A stretch of DNA of 64,000 nucleotides from positions 35,161,520 through 35,225,519 of the forward strand of contig NC_080546.1 of assembly GCF_028640845.1 (NCBI RefSeq). Reading direction: 5' to 3'. This stretch comes from Ahaetulla prasina (lineage: Eukaryota; Chordata; Lepidosauria; Squamata; Colubridae). The notes beneath the pieces were generated by a model. The model was not told the DNA's origin. It saw only the letters and a program-made list of their open reading frames with translations, and did not search any database. Positions 22,688-35,330 of this stretch are shown here, in pieces (positions within the stretch are counted from its first letter, which is position 1; each line of letters starts with the position of its first letter). Position numbers and translations under genes: made by a program.

Positions 22688-24520
22688 GTAAGTGCCCCCC
22701 TTTTTTCCCCCCTTCTCTGTCCCCCTACCTTCCCCTTTCCCTTCTCTGCCTGTCTCCGTCCTCCCCCTCTGCAGCCTCCTCCGTTGTTTTGTGCATTAGT
22801 TTAGGGTTACAGAGGTGAAACTGACAAAGACAGCACCCGGGTTATGCCTCTTTTAGGTCTGAGCTAAGGCAGCCATGTTGGTGATGAACAGCCTTGTGCC
22901 CTTTTAATTTTTTTCTCCTCTCTCCCTCTCTCTCTCCCACTCTGTGTCTGAGTGCGTCTGTGTGAGCGCGAGAGAGGGAGTGCGTGTGTATGTGTGTGTG
23001 TGGCTTTCCCTCCTCTCTTTCTTCGCTCTTCTAGCTCTTTCCCCTCCCCTTTCTTTTGATTGTGCATTTGTGTGCGTGTACGGACGGGTTTTTCCCGTTT
23101 AGTCTGAAGGGGGTCTTTTTTTTTTATTGGGGTGGGGAGTCGTAACTGGAAGGGTTTCTGGTGTCTTGTGCGGAATCGATTGCGAGGTCCGTCTCCGGCT
23201 AAAGGTTGCGGCTGGGCTGGTCGGCCTCGGAGCCGGGGAGGAGGCGGGAGAAGGCGAAGAGCGGCGGGGAGGGCGAGGCAGCGGCGGGGTGGAAGTGGGG
23301 AGGGGGGGGGAATAGGCTAGAGGGACACAGGAGAGTCCGGGTCTGCCGCTTTGCCGCCGCCGAGAAGTGCGGGGAGGGCGAGAGGGAGATCGTGGCATGC
23401 GAGGTCCCTGCAGAGCAGAGGGGGTGGCGGAGGCGGCGGCATAGCAGCGGCGGTGGCAGGCGAGCTGGAGTCTGCTTCGCCTCCTCGCTGCAATAAAATG
23501 AAGGGTCAGATGCAGCCTCAGCGAGCCAGAGGTTTCCGCGTCTCTGCCCCAGAGCAGACCAGCAGAAGGCAGGAAGGGCTTGAGAGCGCACGTCGCCCCC
23601 ACTTCTCCCCACCCGGTGCGGGCAACGCACATACTACACCGCAGTTCCCCCCCTTCCCCGCCGGTTTGCGCGCCCCCTTGCACCCCAGTCCTCCTCCTCT
23701 TCCTCAATTCTTCGCAAAGCAGTTAACTTTTTCCTTCTGCTTCCCTCTGGAATGGAGAAGCGGCCGGGCATTCTTTGCAGAGAAGGAAAGGGAAATATCT
23801 TCGGACGAATAAGAGAACACATTTTAAAAGACCTTTAGAGCGACTCGGGGCTCCTTCTGGCTGGCCTCCAAAGAAAAGAGGAATGAAGGCGGGGGTGGAT
23901 TGGAGGGGTCATTTCTTCCCCCCCCTCTCCTCTCCCTGCCTCCGCACCGACATTCAGTGCAGCCTCGCTTGGCCCCTCCCTGGCTGCGCCCCGAGGTTCG
24001 TTGTCGGCAGGCTGAACTGCTTATGTGTCAAAGCCACGGTCGGTCACCTGAAGTTCACCCATTGAGGGGGAGCGAGAGGAAGGGAAAACGAAGATTGTGG
24101 CGGGTGGCTGCTGAGGAGGGGTGCTTGTGTGCGTGGGAGGTGAGCGAGGGGAAGAGGCGATCGATTACTGGTTCATATGTATAATTAACGAGAGTTGATA
24201 GAGGGAACGATTCCCCGGGCTATCAAAGCGCCCCCTCCCACTTTTTTTCTCCCTGCCGCTCTGTCCTACGCTCATAGCCACTTCTTCCTCTCTCCTGCCG
24301 CCCCCCTCCCTCCCGCCGCCCAGAATACAGGATCAGCCTGGCACACATGATCCGGGGCTGAGGTAGGGAAAGGCAGGGCACGGCATGGCACTTGGGGGAG
24401 CGCGCGCGCACAGCCTTCCTTTTCCTTGCCGCGTAAACTCGGGGCTGAAGGGCTTCCTGTTTGACCCCTCCCAGCACAGGGCTCGATTCCACACTCACCT
24501 CCCCCTCCTCCCCCGCCACC

Positions 24521-27045
24521 CTGCTGTTGGCCTCGCGATTTTAAAAGGAATATATTTATAGTTAAAAGCCAGAGTGGTGCTCCTAGGAAAACCGAATTCA
24601 GGAAGCTTGCATAAGTGAGTTTCCTGAACCCGCAAGGGACTCCTTTTGCTATTCCCCTATTTTCTAGTAGGGGGGAAAAATGGTGATAGTGATGCTTTGC
24701 AAGAAACTGAGGAGAGAGAGACGTTTGTGTTTTAAAAGGGCCTAGTTGTGAAATACCACACAAGACAACATAGGAACAAATGAGAATTTGAAATATGAAG
24801 TTGTTTTGTTTCTAACTGGTGTGTGTGCGCGCCAGCGCGCACAAAGTCTGGGCGTAGAGTTTGGAAGGTCTGTTGTGCTTGCTCTTAAAAGAGAGCAATG
24901 CAAGCAGCTGCAAACTGCCCTGCTAGTGACCTTGACCTGGCCCTGGCTCTGCTGCCCTTTCTGTCTGTTTCTCCAGGGCAGATATGAAATTCTGTTTCCA
25001 TTTTAGCTCATTCAGGAAGGATTTGTCTTGCAAACAGGCAGTTTCTACTTTTGCTTTTGGGTGTATCTGAATTTTAACTTTGCCTCCCTACCCAGAATTG
25101 CAAGTTTTATTGTTCACTCTGGCCAGCTGCTTGTAGAGAAGTGAACATTATTTAAATTACAAGGTGCACTGGAATATTTGGAAACCTTGAGAGTTTTAAA
25201 AAATGTGGTATCATGTTTCTCCAGTTGTGATGCTTAGTTTTAATACATTAATGATTTTTAGACATGTATGCATCAGAAGGGAAAACTTATTTAGCCTCAC
25301 TTCTGATGAAATGTGAACTACTTTTATTATCAGTATATTTTAGAAAATAAAAATGTTAATTTGTTATTGAGGCTTCCATAAAATATGATAATTTGGTTAT
25401 GTGTGAGAAACATTTGTAATTGTTTGTTTTCAGTGGGAAATTGAGATAAATGTGTTCTTTGAAAAGAACCTAAGTATTCTACAGCTCATTATAAGTGATA
25501 AGTGAAGCTTGCTTCTGAAAAACTAGCTATGCTGAAGTTGAAAAAACTTATTTCTGAACAGATGTTTTTAAAAAATTAGTGTATATTTTAATCGATTGCT
25601 TTTAAGCAAGAGAAATTAACAAGCAAGTCCAATGCTAGCTAAGTGTGTTTAAATGTGGGCAAATATAACTAAGCTTGGGTGTTTTATAGATTAAGATACA
25701 GTATTTATTCCTCCAAGGTTGCATTTCAGAAATGTGATATTAATTGAAATAAAATGCTACCTTATGATTGTGATGGACTTTTGCAAGTACTAAAAAATAA
25801 GTTCATTCACTTTGTGAAAAGTTGAGATAAATACATGGGGAAAATTTTGATCTAAACATATGTCTTGAGGAAAAAAAGATTTTATATAGCATAAAAAATA
25901 GAAAATGACAGTAATTGTAGGAGTAGAGAACATTATATAATATGCTGGTTAGATAGATGGATGGACAGTCAGAGCAGAGCAGATTTTCTTTTGCAACTTC
26001 ACCTTCTGGGATCAACTGAATTGATCCAGTAACAAGGCAGTTGTTGAAAGAAAATCTAGAAAGCCTTATTACTGGTTCTCTGAAGAAATGAGGGAAATGT
26101 ACAACTCTGTCAATTTCACTGCAGCTCTGCAAACCTGGGAAAAGTTGCAAATATTTGCAGTTTTGCAGCTGCAGTAGCAAGTAGCCAGGTTCTATTGTGA
26201 AAAATGCTTGGTTGCAAAGAATACTGAAATGCTAACCTCTTGACTTTACAAATCACATTTGCTCTTAAATAGAAACAAAAGGAATGGCATCCCTGCAGCC
26301 AGGAAGGCTTCCCTTGAAACAACCAGATTTTTAAAAGAAAAATTTCAGTTGACTAAACCAGTCCACATATCATGTACTAAAAATATGAGGGAGGGGATTT
26401 TGTTACTATTCATTAGCAAGAAAGAGGACAGAGAGAACTGAAAGTGTTGTTATGCATGTTCTCTGTATTTTGACAGAATTGAAGAAGATTGTGGGACAAC
26501 TACAAACTCTTTTGATGGATTGGGGAATGAGGAATAGTGTGTTCTTTTGTGTTTGTGTTTATTTTACAGCTATGTATTTTAGTTCTATTTACTATTTTTA
26601 ATGAGGAAACATTTGATAATGTATGATGTTTCTACTAATGACTTTCTTTGAACCTTCTTCAATTTATGACTGTCACCCAGAAATGTACCTAAAATACTCC
26701 ACAATAATTAGCATTTATAGAGAATATTTGATACACCTTTTAACCAGGAAGAGTAAATTGGTATTATTGCTTAGAATTTTGAGGTTATGAACTAAGGTTT
26801 TCAAGTCATTTTGAAGTTAGCAGAAATGGATAGGGAATTAAAACTATGTTCTAGGCTAAAAGTTCCCACTCAGATTTTTAAAAATATGTCTTACACCTCT
26901 AGCATTGCCAATAGTTCAACACATAATCAGAAATTATTTTCAACACTGGAAATCAAAAGTTCCTTGTTCTAATTTTATTGTTAATAAATCAGTTTGATAT
27001 GATACTTCATACTTGGAATCAGATAAGGTATGAGTAGCAATGAAA
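24521..27045. other. Intronic, nothing recognised
   Basis: AT-rich unique-looking intron. A CpG-poor GTGTGTGCGCGC stretch lies near 24820. No exon or repeat family recognised. Confidence 0.4.
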
Positions 27046-27218
27046 TATAGATAGTCCTTGATTTCCAACAATTCATTTAGTAACTGTTTAAATTTACAAC
27101 AGCACTGAAAAAAGTGACATGACCATTTTTCACAGTTATGGACTTTGTAGCATCCCCATAATCATGTGATCAAAATTCAGATGCTTGGCAACTGGTTCGT
27201 ATTTATAACTGTTGCTGT
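27046..27218. mobile_element. MITE fragment (CAGGTAGTCCTCGACTTA family)
   Basis: Reverse-orientation left part of the 1505-1887 family ('tagtccttgatttccaacaa', 'aatcatgtgatcaaaattc'), truncated at the right, where an A/T-rich AAATA run follows. Confidence 0.65.
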
Positions 27219-27372
27219 ATCCCAAATAAATAAAATAAAAATTTTACCTGTATTGATGAGGAAAAAAGCGCAAAAATACACAACATGAACGCAGAAGTTA
27301 AGATAAGGCCACAAGGGGTTATGCACAGAGAGCTATCACGTGACTAATGCATGACACTTTGTTTGACTGGAA

Positions 27373-27530
27373 AGGGTAGCGAGTCACGAGGCAACTGACA
27401 CCGACAAGTTCCAGCTTGCTCATTGAGTACAAAACTAACGACGAGTACTGGGACAAAATTTTCTCATCAAAATAGACCAAATTTGATGACTTTCAAAGCA
27501 GTCAAGTACCGAGGTACCATTGTATACAAG
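27373..27530. mobile_element. MITE fragment (AGTGGTAC family)
   Basis: The right end 'caagtaccgaggtacca' and 'gtactgggacaaaattttc' match in inverse the element at 16585-16829. The left terminus is not seen. Confidence 0.55.
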
Positions 27531-28127
27531 ACCCCAGTTTTGCTCAAGTAAGTTATTCCCATAAAGTCACAGGAATGATGGGGTTATAGATATCTGCTAG
27601 GTTCTGCTTCTGTAAAATAGGAATGGAAGTAATTTATGCATGCAAAAGGTCATTGTAGGGATGGAAGGGCAGCCTTTAGATTTCTAAGGGCTCTATGAAA
27701 TCTTTTGTGGCTCTGGGGGTCATATTTTTTTGGGCAATGACATACAAGGGAAAGGGCTGGAATTTTTTTAAGTTTCAGGTGAGTTCTTTATATTTCGTTA
27801 ATTCTATTTTAATAGCTATATTACGTCTTGATTCACAGTGGAAGAAAATTGCCCTTTCAGATTTCAGCAACATAGTCAAAAAGATGCTAAAGTTACAAAA
27901 ATGATTCTTTGAAGCTACAGACAATTGTAGGTTATCCATTAATGCTCTAGGAAAATAATTGTCAAGGGATAGAAGGTATAAATGAAGCTTAATTGGAGCT
28001 GGACAGAAAAGGAAGAAATAGTACAAATAGAATAGGTGAATTAAGTATATCCAATGAAATTTGAAAGTTTGGAGACTTTGGAAATTTTATGGTATAAAGA
28101 AGAACAGTCCAAAAGATTTGCAAAATA
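27531..28127. other. Intronic, nothing recognised
   Basis: No gene-like sequence or repeat family recognised. Confidence 0.4.
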
Positions 28128-28434
28128 CAGGGGTCAGCAACCTGTGGCTCTTTCACCCCTCTGCTGCAGCTCCCTCAAAATATGTGTCACAACCGCCAAT
28201 GTGCAACACCCACCAGCATACGATTTATTGAGCTTTTCAACCCTGATAGCCAACCATGGATAAATCCAAGAAAAGAAAAAAGTTTCAGAAGAAAACAGAA
28301 CAATTAATTCAACTATGTATGATAATTTTGTGGCCGCTCAAGAAATGGTCAGGCACGGGAAGGGTTTTGTGTTTTCTTTTCTGTGGGAAATGGGTTCAAA
28401 TGGCTCTTTGAGTGTTTAAGGTTGCAGACCCCTG
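28128..28434. mobile_element. hAT-like MITE, no clear TSD
   Basis: Opens 'caggggtcagcaacctgtgg' and closes 'aaggttgcagacccctg', an inverted match typical of hAT MITEs. Flanking octamers do not match, so the insertion may be old or the ends altered. Confidence 0.7.
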
Positions 28435-29634
28435 ATGTAGTGTATGCACTTTCTTGGAACTTCCCTTCTAACCTCTAATAGGGAAGTGAGAATTTGCAGA
28501 TATATATTCTACTAGCTGTAAATGATGGTGGAGATGCAAATAGGAACAAAAAACCATAAACAATCAGTTGATCATTGCTTGCAAGTTTAACAGTGTAACA
28601 CAAGATAAGTTTCAAGTTATTCTAGTTAAGATCAAACTTCGATTTCTAAATCTTAGCAATGTATGTATTAGTAAAGAATCAGTGGAGTTTAGTGGCTGAG
28701 TAATGAATGCAGGATTCCAGTGTTTAAATTTATGGGTTTTAATAAGAGAAACTAATTCATATGTATAACTATTCAGAAAAAAAATCCTACTGAGTATGAT
28801 GGGGCTAATTCTCAGAAAATGGATACAGGATTACAAGATTGCAGTATATTATGTTATAACTTTGCTACTAATCTCTACTAATTTTGTGAATCACAGTTTA
28901 CAGCAGATTGCTTATTAGGGCCATGCAAATGCTCTTATATTCTGTTGGCTTTTTTTTCATGAGTAATAAAATACTGGGCTAGCTAAAAATGTTAACTTTA
29001 CTAGTTAAACTGCTCAAAGGAAAAAAAACTGAGAATGATGAAGTATATGTAAGCAATCAGCTTGGTATGCAGCAGTTATAATCAGTCAAAATAATTTATG
29101 TTATATACTATTTTCCCTATTTTAGTACACGGTTGGAAGTGCTAGATCGTATTTACATTATATACATTATAATTAAATTTCTGTTTATCATCAATCTCTA
29201 TGTTCATATGTATAAACCTATCATACCATATTTGAGTAGTGAGCACTACATTAAAATGTAGCAAATAGGAAATAGGAATGCATATCTTAAAAGTGGGCTA
29301 AGCTGATGTAGGGAGAGACTGGTTGCAACTAGACGTGTAAACTAATTTCAGGAGAATAGATATGTTATTTCTCTTGGTAGAAAAGCTACAAAGTGGAGCC
29401 TTAATGGTTCCTATGCTACAGAGCTATGGCTTTGTGATGTTTTGTGACATAGATGAAGTTTATTGCTCAGTATTGCCTGGTAATAGAGCCAGTTTGGTGT
29501 TATAGTTGGGTGTTTATAGCTAGAAATCAGATGAATGTGAAGCCAGCCAGATGACATTGGGCTACACTCTCAGCCATAGGAAGCCGGCGGTGCAAAACTA
29601 CTTCCGAAATCTTAGCAAGAAAATGCAGGGATTG
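28435..29634. other. Intronic, nothing recognised
   Basis: AT-rich; no repeat or exon recognised. Confidence 0.4.
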
Positions 29635-29642
29635 GTCAAGAT

Positions 29643-30178
29643 CAGGGGTGTCAAACTGGATTTCTTCAAGGGCCGGATCAGCATTGTAGTCCTCCATGGG
29701 GTGCAGGAGTGTGTGTGGGGGGAGATGGGATGGATGCATCCTGCAGCACCATGCCAGCCAAAACAGGCGTGTTGGAGTGCCCCCCCCCCATGCCCCTTTC
29801 CAGCCTAGACAGCCTCCTGCAGCACTTCGCTGGTCAAAAACAGGCTACATGGAGACTCCACTAGGCCCCCACGCAGCCCATTTTTGGCTTCCTGCAGCAC
29901 TCTGACGGCCAAACACAGGCCCTGTGAGGCCTTTGTGCGGCCCTTTTTTGGCTGGCAGAGTGCTGCAGGAGGCCGAAAATGCGGCATGGGTGGGCTGTGG
30001 GTGGTTCCTCCATGCCTGTTTTTGGCCGGTAAAGTGCTGTCTAGGCTGAAAATGGGGTGCAGGGGGTGTGCTCGGTCCCCCCATGCCCATTTTGGCTGGC
30101 AAGGTGCTGCAGGAGGCATCTATCCTGTCTCCCTCCTGCGACCCAACAAGCCCACAGGCCTTGAGTTTGACACCCCTG
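29643..30178. mobile_element. hAT-like MITE, 536 bp, 8-bp TSD
   Basis: Termini 'caggggtgtcaaact' and 'agtttgacacccctg' are perfect inverted repeats, flanked by perfect octamers gtcaagat (29635-29642 and 30179-30186). The GC-rich interior is made of repeated 'tgcagcac' and 'ccatgcc' variants. Frames of about 100 codons on both strands are artefacts of this repetition. Confidence 0.94.
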
Positions 30179-30186
30179 GTCAAGAT

Positions 30187-30540
30187 AGTTGCAAGGACTC
30201 AATACTGACTTGAAGGCAAAAAATAACACATTGCCCTGTAATTTCATTACCGGTATATTGTTTTTCAAAACCCTATTTTATCATTTCACTTTTTTAGGGT
30301 GCCTTAATATCATACAAAAAGTATATTTTGTAATCATGAATATGAATCAATTAATTATTTAATAGTGTCACATGCTTCAAATGATACCTATGCTTTTTAA
30401 ATGATTGGTTCTTATAGGCCTATCTGATTCTTGTGTTTAAAACAATTAATATAATAAATCCACATTTTCCCCCCTACATGTCAGAATGGGAGGGCAGATG
30501 AAGAAATGATATAAAACAGAAATGTTAGTCAATTTGGAAT
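30187..30540. other. Intronic, nothing recognised
   Basis: AT-rich; nothing identifiable. Confidence 0.4.
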
Positions 30541-30919
30541 TACCGTATATACTCGAATATAAGCCGATCCGAATATAAGCCGAGGTCCCCAATTTTACCC
30601 CAAAAAACTGGGGTAAACTGGGGACTCGAGTATAAGCCGAGGGTGGGAAATGAGGCAGCTACCGGTCAGGGAAAGCCTCCCTCCCTCAGCCGAGAAGGCT
30701 GGCGGCTCCCCCGCCCCGCCCTCTCACTGCACCGGCAGGGCTTCCCCGCGCTAATGCAAAAGCCCGCCAAGTTTGTACCATCCGGTATAATGTGAAAAAA
30801 AGAAGAAAAAAAAAAAAACTCGAGTATAAGCCGTATATACTCGAGTATAAGCCGAGGGGATGTTTTTCAGCACAAAAAACGTGCTGAAAAACTCGGCTTA
30901 TACTCGAGTATATACGGTA
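30541..30919. mobile_element. MITE with CCGTATATACTCG termini
   Basis: The left end 'ccgtatatactcgaatataa' and right end 'ttatactcgagtatatacgg' are inverted repeats flanked by TA on both sides. The motif 'gagtataagccga' recurs inside several times. At 30860-30905 a short hairpin ('tttttcagcac' / 'gtgctgaaaaa') precedes the right end. Superfamily not assigned; a TA duplication would fit Tc1/mariner-like transposition. Confidence 0.82.
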
Positions 30920-31217
30920 ACTATTATTCATTTCTGTAATTGAATTAGAAGAGATCCCAGAACTGGATAATAAGAGCATGACCTACCACTAAGGGCTTTT
31001 TGGAGGGTCAAAGGGCTTCCAGCATAAAAGATTCATAAAATTACGTTTTCATTTTGTAAATAATGTGTAATATAAATAAAAATGATGGCTTGGTTCGTCA
31101 GTCTGCCCAGTAATCTGTGTGATTTGCTAAGCAATGTAAGTCATAAAGTTAGCTATAGTTGTATAACCTGTTTCATTGTTATTGGCTATATTGGGCAACT
31201 AGAAGCTTACTATAAGG

Positions 31218-31580
31218 CCGTGATGGTGAACCTATGATGGCACGTGGAGACATATTGATGGGAGCCTGGGGAGAGTGAAAAACGAGCCTTCTGGTCTCAC
31301 CGGAAGTTGGCAAATGGGCCATTTCCGGCCTCTGGAGGGCCTTGGGGCGGGGCGAAGGCCGTTTGTGCCCTCCCCAGGCTCCAAAAAAGAGTCTGGAGCC
31401 GGGGGAGGGGGGCAAAAAACAGCCCTACCATGCCCACCGTGCCATCATGTGCCAAAAGTGGGGGGGTCGCGCACGCATGCAGGGGAGTGGGGTGCATTGA
31501 ATTATGGGTGTGGGCATGCATGACCCTCCCTGTGGTCCCCTCCTTTTTGCACGTGGCAGCAAAAAGGTTAGTCATCACTG
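31218..31580. mobile_element. hAT-like MITE, 363 bp, near-perfect TSD
   Basis: Starts 'ccgtgatggtgaacc', ends 'ggttagtcatcactg', flanked by ctataagg (31210-31217) and ctataggg (31581-31588), 7 of 8 matching. Same terminal type as the element at 10643-11075. GC-rich interior without a gene. Confidence 0.85.
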
Positions 31581-31861
31581 CTATAGGGCATGCTTCCTAG
31601 AATCTAGTTTTTAGGACTTTCCTATGAATCAGAATGTCATATATAGCTATCTTTATCAAACACTGATCAGACTAATCGGATCCCATTATATTTTAAAACA
31701 TTTGATTTTTTAGAACCTATACTCCTTGTATTAAAATATAGTACCAATGTGCTTATGCTAGAATCTTTTCAGTGTTAAATCCATTGGTACCTAATCACTG
31801 TTTCTGAACTTTAAACAATTACCAGTCCATGAGAATAACTTAATGCCATAGCTGTTGAGTT

Positions 31862-32240
31862 ATAATAATAATAACAACAGAGTTGGAAGGTACTTGGAGG
31901 TCTTCTAGTCCAACCCCCTGCCCAGGCAGGAAACCCTACACCATCTCAGACAGATGGTTATTCAACATTTTCTTAAAAATTTCCAGTGTTGGAGCATTCA
32001 CAACTTCTGCAGGCAAGTTGTTCCACTGATTGTTCTAATTGTCAGGAAATTTCTCCTTAGTTCTAAGTTGCTTCTCTCCTTGATTAGTTTCCACCCATTG
32101 CTTCTTGTTCTACCCTCAGGTGCTTTGGAGAATAGTTTGACTCCCTCTTCTTTGTGGCAACCCCTGAGATATTGGAACACTGCTATCATATCTCCCCTAG
32201 TCCTTCTTTTTATTAAACTAGTTAGCTTTTTATTAAACTA
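31862..32240 (-). mobile_element. CR1-type LINE 3-prime end, reverse
   Basis: 'gagttggaaggtacttggagg', 'tctagtccaaccccctgccc', 'acttctgcaggcaagttgtt' and 'catatctcccctagtcc' are hallmark phrases of amniote CR1 3-prime ends read in antisense. An ATA/ACA-rich tail lies at the left. 5-prime truncated as usual; no reading frame. The right edge contains a 22-bp tandem duplication (about 32206-32248). Confidence 0.88.
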
Positions 32241-32639
32241 GTTAGCTTAGGACACTTAAGTAACAGACTTCATCAAATACTTTTGACAAATGTCTTATAT
32301 CTGTTGTGGCACTTCTGTCTATATGTTTACTGTCCCCCTTAGAAAAAAACTGAAGATTTGTGAGACAAGAAGATTTAGTTTGGCAAAAGCCTCCTAAGAT
32401 TTGTTTTTCTCTATGTTGGGTGATTTTCTTTCTTTAACAATACTTTCTGCTACTTTGTACAGGATGGATTTGTTTATTTATTTAATTGATTTATTATTTT
32501 GACTTGGATGTCGCCTGACTACAATTGCTTTTGAATAACTCATAGCACAAACAACTAATACTGTTAAGTGACCTTTAATTTCTTCTAGCTTTCCACTCAC
32601 TTTTTAAAAAGTGATACTTTATAGACTGTTTTCTAATTA

Positions 32640-33111
32640 CCGTATTTTTCGGAGTATAAGATGCACTGGAGTATAAGACACACCTTAGTTTTTGGGGAGG
32701 AAAATAAGAACAAAGCTGATTAGCAGGTGGATTGGCCTCCCGGAATACCCCCAATCAGCTGTTCCCAGAGGTGAATTTTAGCAACAGGTTCCTTGGTTGT
32801 GAGCTCTGTGGCTTGCTTTTTTTGCCTTTTTTTTTCCTGCATCTGAAAGTTTCCAAAACAGAGCTTCAGAAAAAAAGCCTCTGAAGCTCTGTTTGGGTGC
32901 TTCTTTTCTGAAGCTCTTCTTTGGGGCTTTTTTTCTAAGCTCCATTTGGGGCTTTTTTTCTGAAGCTCCGTTTCTGGGGCTTTTTTCAGCCTCTGAAACC
33001 TCCGTTTGAGAAGCTGGTTGGGCTACATTCGGAGTATAAGACGCACCCAGATTTTCACCCTCTTTTTTGGGGGGGGGGGGAAAGGTGTGTCTTATACTCC
33101 AAAAAAGATGG
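32640..33111. mobile_element. MITE with CCGTATTTTTCGGAGTATAAG ends
   Basis: The left end 'ccgtatttttcggagtataa' and right end 'cttatactccaaaaaagatgg' are inverted. Within it 'cggagtataagacgcaccc' recurs, and a run of 'gaagctc...tttgggg' units forms local repeats (32840-33010). Same termini as 15718-16439 but an unrelated core. Confidence 0.8.
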
Positions 33112-33208
33112 TGTAGGGTTCCTGCCTAGGCAGGGGGTTGGACTAGAAGGCCTCCAAGATCCCTTCCAACTCTGTTGTTATGTTATGTTATGTTATGTTA
33201 TGTTAAGT
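33112..33208 (+). mobile_element. CR1-type LINE 3-prime terminus with (TTATG)n tail
   Basis: 'ttggactagaaggcctccaa' and 'cccttccaactctg' are the last bases of a CR1 element, followed by about six TTATG units. Only ~70 bp of element remains. It directly abuts the right end of the MITE at 32640-33111. Confidence 0.85.
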
Positions 33209-33331
33209 TACCTTTGTTAAAGATAAATTGTGCTTTTATATGAGAATCAGCAATTTCGTGTCATAGTTTCTTACATTCTGGACCTGTATTTATTGTAACG
33301 CTATGTGGACTTGGAGATGTCTACCCTATAG

Positions 33332-33465
33332 CAGGGGTCTCCAACCTTGGTAGCTTTAAGCCTGGCGGACTTCAACTCCCAGAATTCCCCAGTCAGCTTG
33401 CTGGCTGGGGAATTCTGGGAGCTGAAGTCCACCAGTCTTAAAGCTGCCAAGGTTGGAGACCCCTG
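33332..33465. mobile_element. Palindromic hAT-like MITE, 134 bp
   Basis: 'caggggtctccaaccttgg' is mirrored by 'ccaaggttggagacccctg'. The central part ('gacttcaactcccagaattc') is also palindromic, so the whole element folds into one hairpin. Flanking octamers ccctatag and ccctattg (33324-33331 and 33466-33473) agree at 7 of 8. Confidence 0.92.
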
Positions 33466-33473
33466 CCCTATTG

Positions 33474-34997
33474 CATAACTTCAATGCTTTTTCATCCAGT
33501 AGATCTCTAGTGCTCTTGTTTCATTTTCTTCTTAAAATGTATTAATCATTTTTATGTTGATTTTATGTTTATTCTTTCATTTATGCCATCAGAAAGTCTT
33601 TGTATATGTGCTTTTTCACTAATTACTTGCATATCTTTTTCTAAAGTTTAAGATTTTTGTTTTCTTTTTTAAGCAAAAGGTTTTAAAGGAACTCTTTCCT
33701 CCAATGTACTTACGTTTGCTGCCCCACAAGAGTTTGATGAAAAACACAGGATTAATGGCAGTTTTTGTACGGTGTATGTAAGCTAAAGCAAGATTCTGTT
33801 TCCACTAACTTTAAGCCTACTTTGTGTTGTATAGAGACATCAAAATTCATTCTTTTCCTTTAATGCAGTTCTAAGAATCTGAAGGATGGGTGAAAGCACA
33901 AATATAAACTTTATGTAAACATGAATATAAAATCAAAGTGTAGTAGAGTAGATAGTAGCCTCTTCTGAGATTGAAAGGATTTTAAATTTTTAGTAAACAC
34001 AGTCTAATTAATTTCTGTTGAAGTGGAATGGCATAGAAGCTTAAATAAAGAATAACTTTCACCAGTTAACTATTAGAAGGAGATAAGTCAAAAGTTATGT
34101 TTCTTATTACAGCAGTTTTTTGTGGCCTACATGTTAGCCATGTTTAACACTATCTAGACTTGCCTCTAATTTACTATGTGAAGTAGATAATACATATCAA
34201 AAAAGTGGCCTATAGAAATCTGTGGGATTTTTTGAAGGTGAGTTGCTTGCATGATGATACTGTAACCGTGCATAATGAAACATTAAGATTCCTCAAAGTG
34301 AGTGAGTGTGTTATGTATAATTTGATAAATTTCACTCATATTTCAAGGCACAAGCTATTCTTTCAACTCAGAACAGCATCAAATAAGACTTATTTTTAAA
34401 ACACAGTTAATTACTAGGTAAAGTATTGTTTGTCTAATTATTGTGCTAAAACAACAAATCTTAGATTCAAAACTCTACTTGGTCATAAAGTTCTCTGGGT
34501 ACAAGGTCAATCCCACTGTTTGAAAATTAAGTGAAATTCTATTTATAAAATAGATAGCTGCAAAACAATTATGGGTGAACAAATGAGTTGGTATAATTTG
34601 TGTCTGTGTTAATCATAACTTAGTGGTATTTTCACTCCATTTATCTGTGAATTTAAAAAATTCGGCAGAGAAAATTAGCTATATAAATTTATCTACCATA
34701 TGGAGCTATATATGTAGCTATTCCTCTTATAATAATTTGTCCTAATAAACATTTTTCTAGGCAGTTTTTAAGCCAAGAATTTCACCACAGTCCAAAAGAT
34801 ACATTATGTTCCAATTTTCCTCATTTGGTCTGAGAAATACAGTCTGGATCAGACCACCTAAAAAAGAAATCAACTAAATTCTTCCTCTCAAGATACCATT
34901 ATGAATATTATTCTGAGCTTCTTGGGGGGTGGGAACAGGCTATAAATTAATAAATATTACAAGGAGATTTGCTGTTTGATTATGTTTTCCTAAGTGG
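33474..34997. other. Intronic, nothing recognised
   Basis: AT-rich intron without exon-like frames or named repeats. Confidence 0.4.
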
Positions 34998-35330
34998 TCC
35001 GTGATGGCTCATCAGTTAAAGATGCTGAACTTGTTTTTGTCAGCTGCAAAGCTGAAAGCCTGGATTCAAGACCTTAGCACTGTGCGGTGGGTTGACCTCC
35101 CATTACTTGCTCCACCTCCTGCCCACTAGCAGTTTGAAAATATGCAAGTAGATAAATAGGTACCCCTTTGGTGGGAGGATAACAGTGTTCTGTGCACCAC
35201 AGCATATAATCAGGCTGCCCATATAACCATGGAAATTGGACAATGCTGGTTCCCTCTGCTAAGAAATGGAGATGAGCACCGCCCCCTAGAGTTGGAAACA
35301 ACTGGGCCCAGAAAAATTTTCCTTTTCCCT
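34998..35330 (+). mobile_element. tRNA-derived SINE (Sauria-SINE-like), forward, older
   Basis: Starts 'tggtccgtgatggctcatca' (A-box region) and has 'gcctggattcaagacc' as a decayed B box. The body phrases 'cctttggtgggagg' and 'gatgagcaccgccccctaga' are the inverse of the copies at 1906 and 19456. More diverged than those two. Confidence 0.8.

Larger units (their letters stand above)
21940..24520 (+). promoter_or_regulatory. ZNF827: CpG island and presumed ZNF827 promoter
   Basis: By eye this is the only long GC-rich, CpG-dense block in the window, with many GCCGCC, GGGCGG-like and GCGC motifs, and it brackets ZNF827 coding exon 1. Such islands usually mark vertebrate promoters. No TATA box is obvious near the likely start, and the transcription start cannot be fixed from sequence alone; somewhere in 21.9-22.5 kb is plausible. 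The island extends about 1.8 kb into intron 1, so alternative first exons are possible. The many long open frames here are GC-rich artefacts. Confidence 0.75.

Noticed and set aside
23099..23707. Minus-strand frame of 202 codons and many others in the GC-rich island
   Set aside because: Composition is low-complexity (Pro/Ser/Arg rich), frames on all strands are open because of high GC, and none resembles a known protein. Best read as promoter and UTR sequence.
28120..28442. 8-bp target duplication for the 28128-28434 element
   Set aside because: The flanking octamers gcaaaata and atgtagtg do not match.
30686..30979. 97-codon minus-strand frame
   Set aside because: Falls within a MITE with inverted termini; no similarity.
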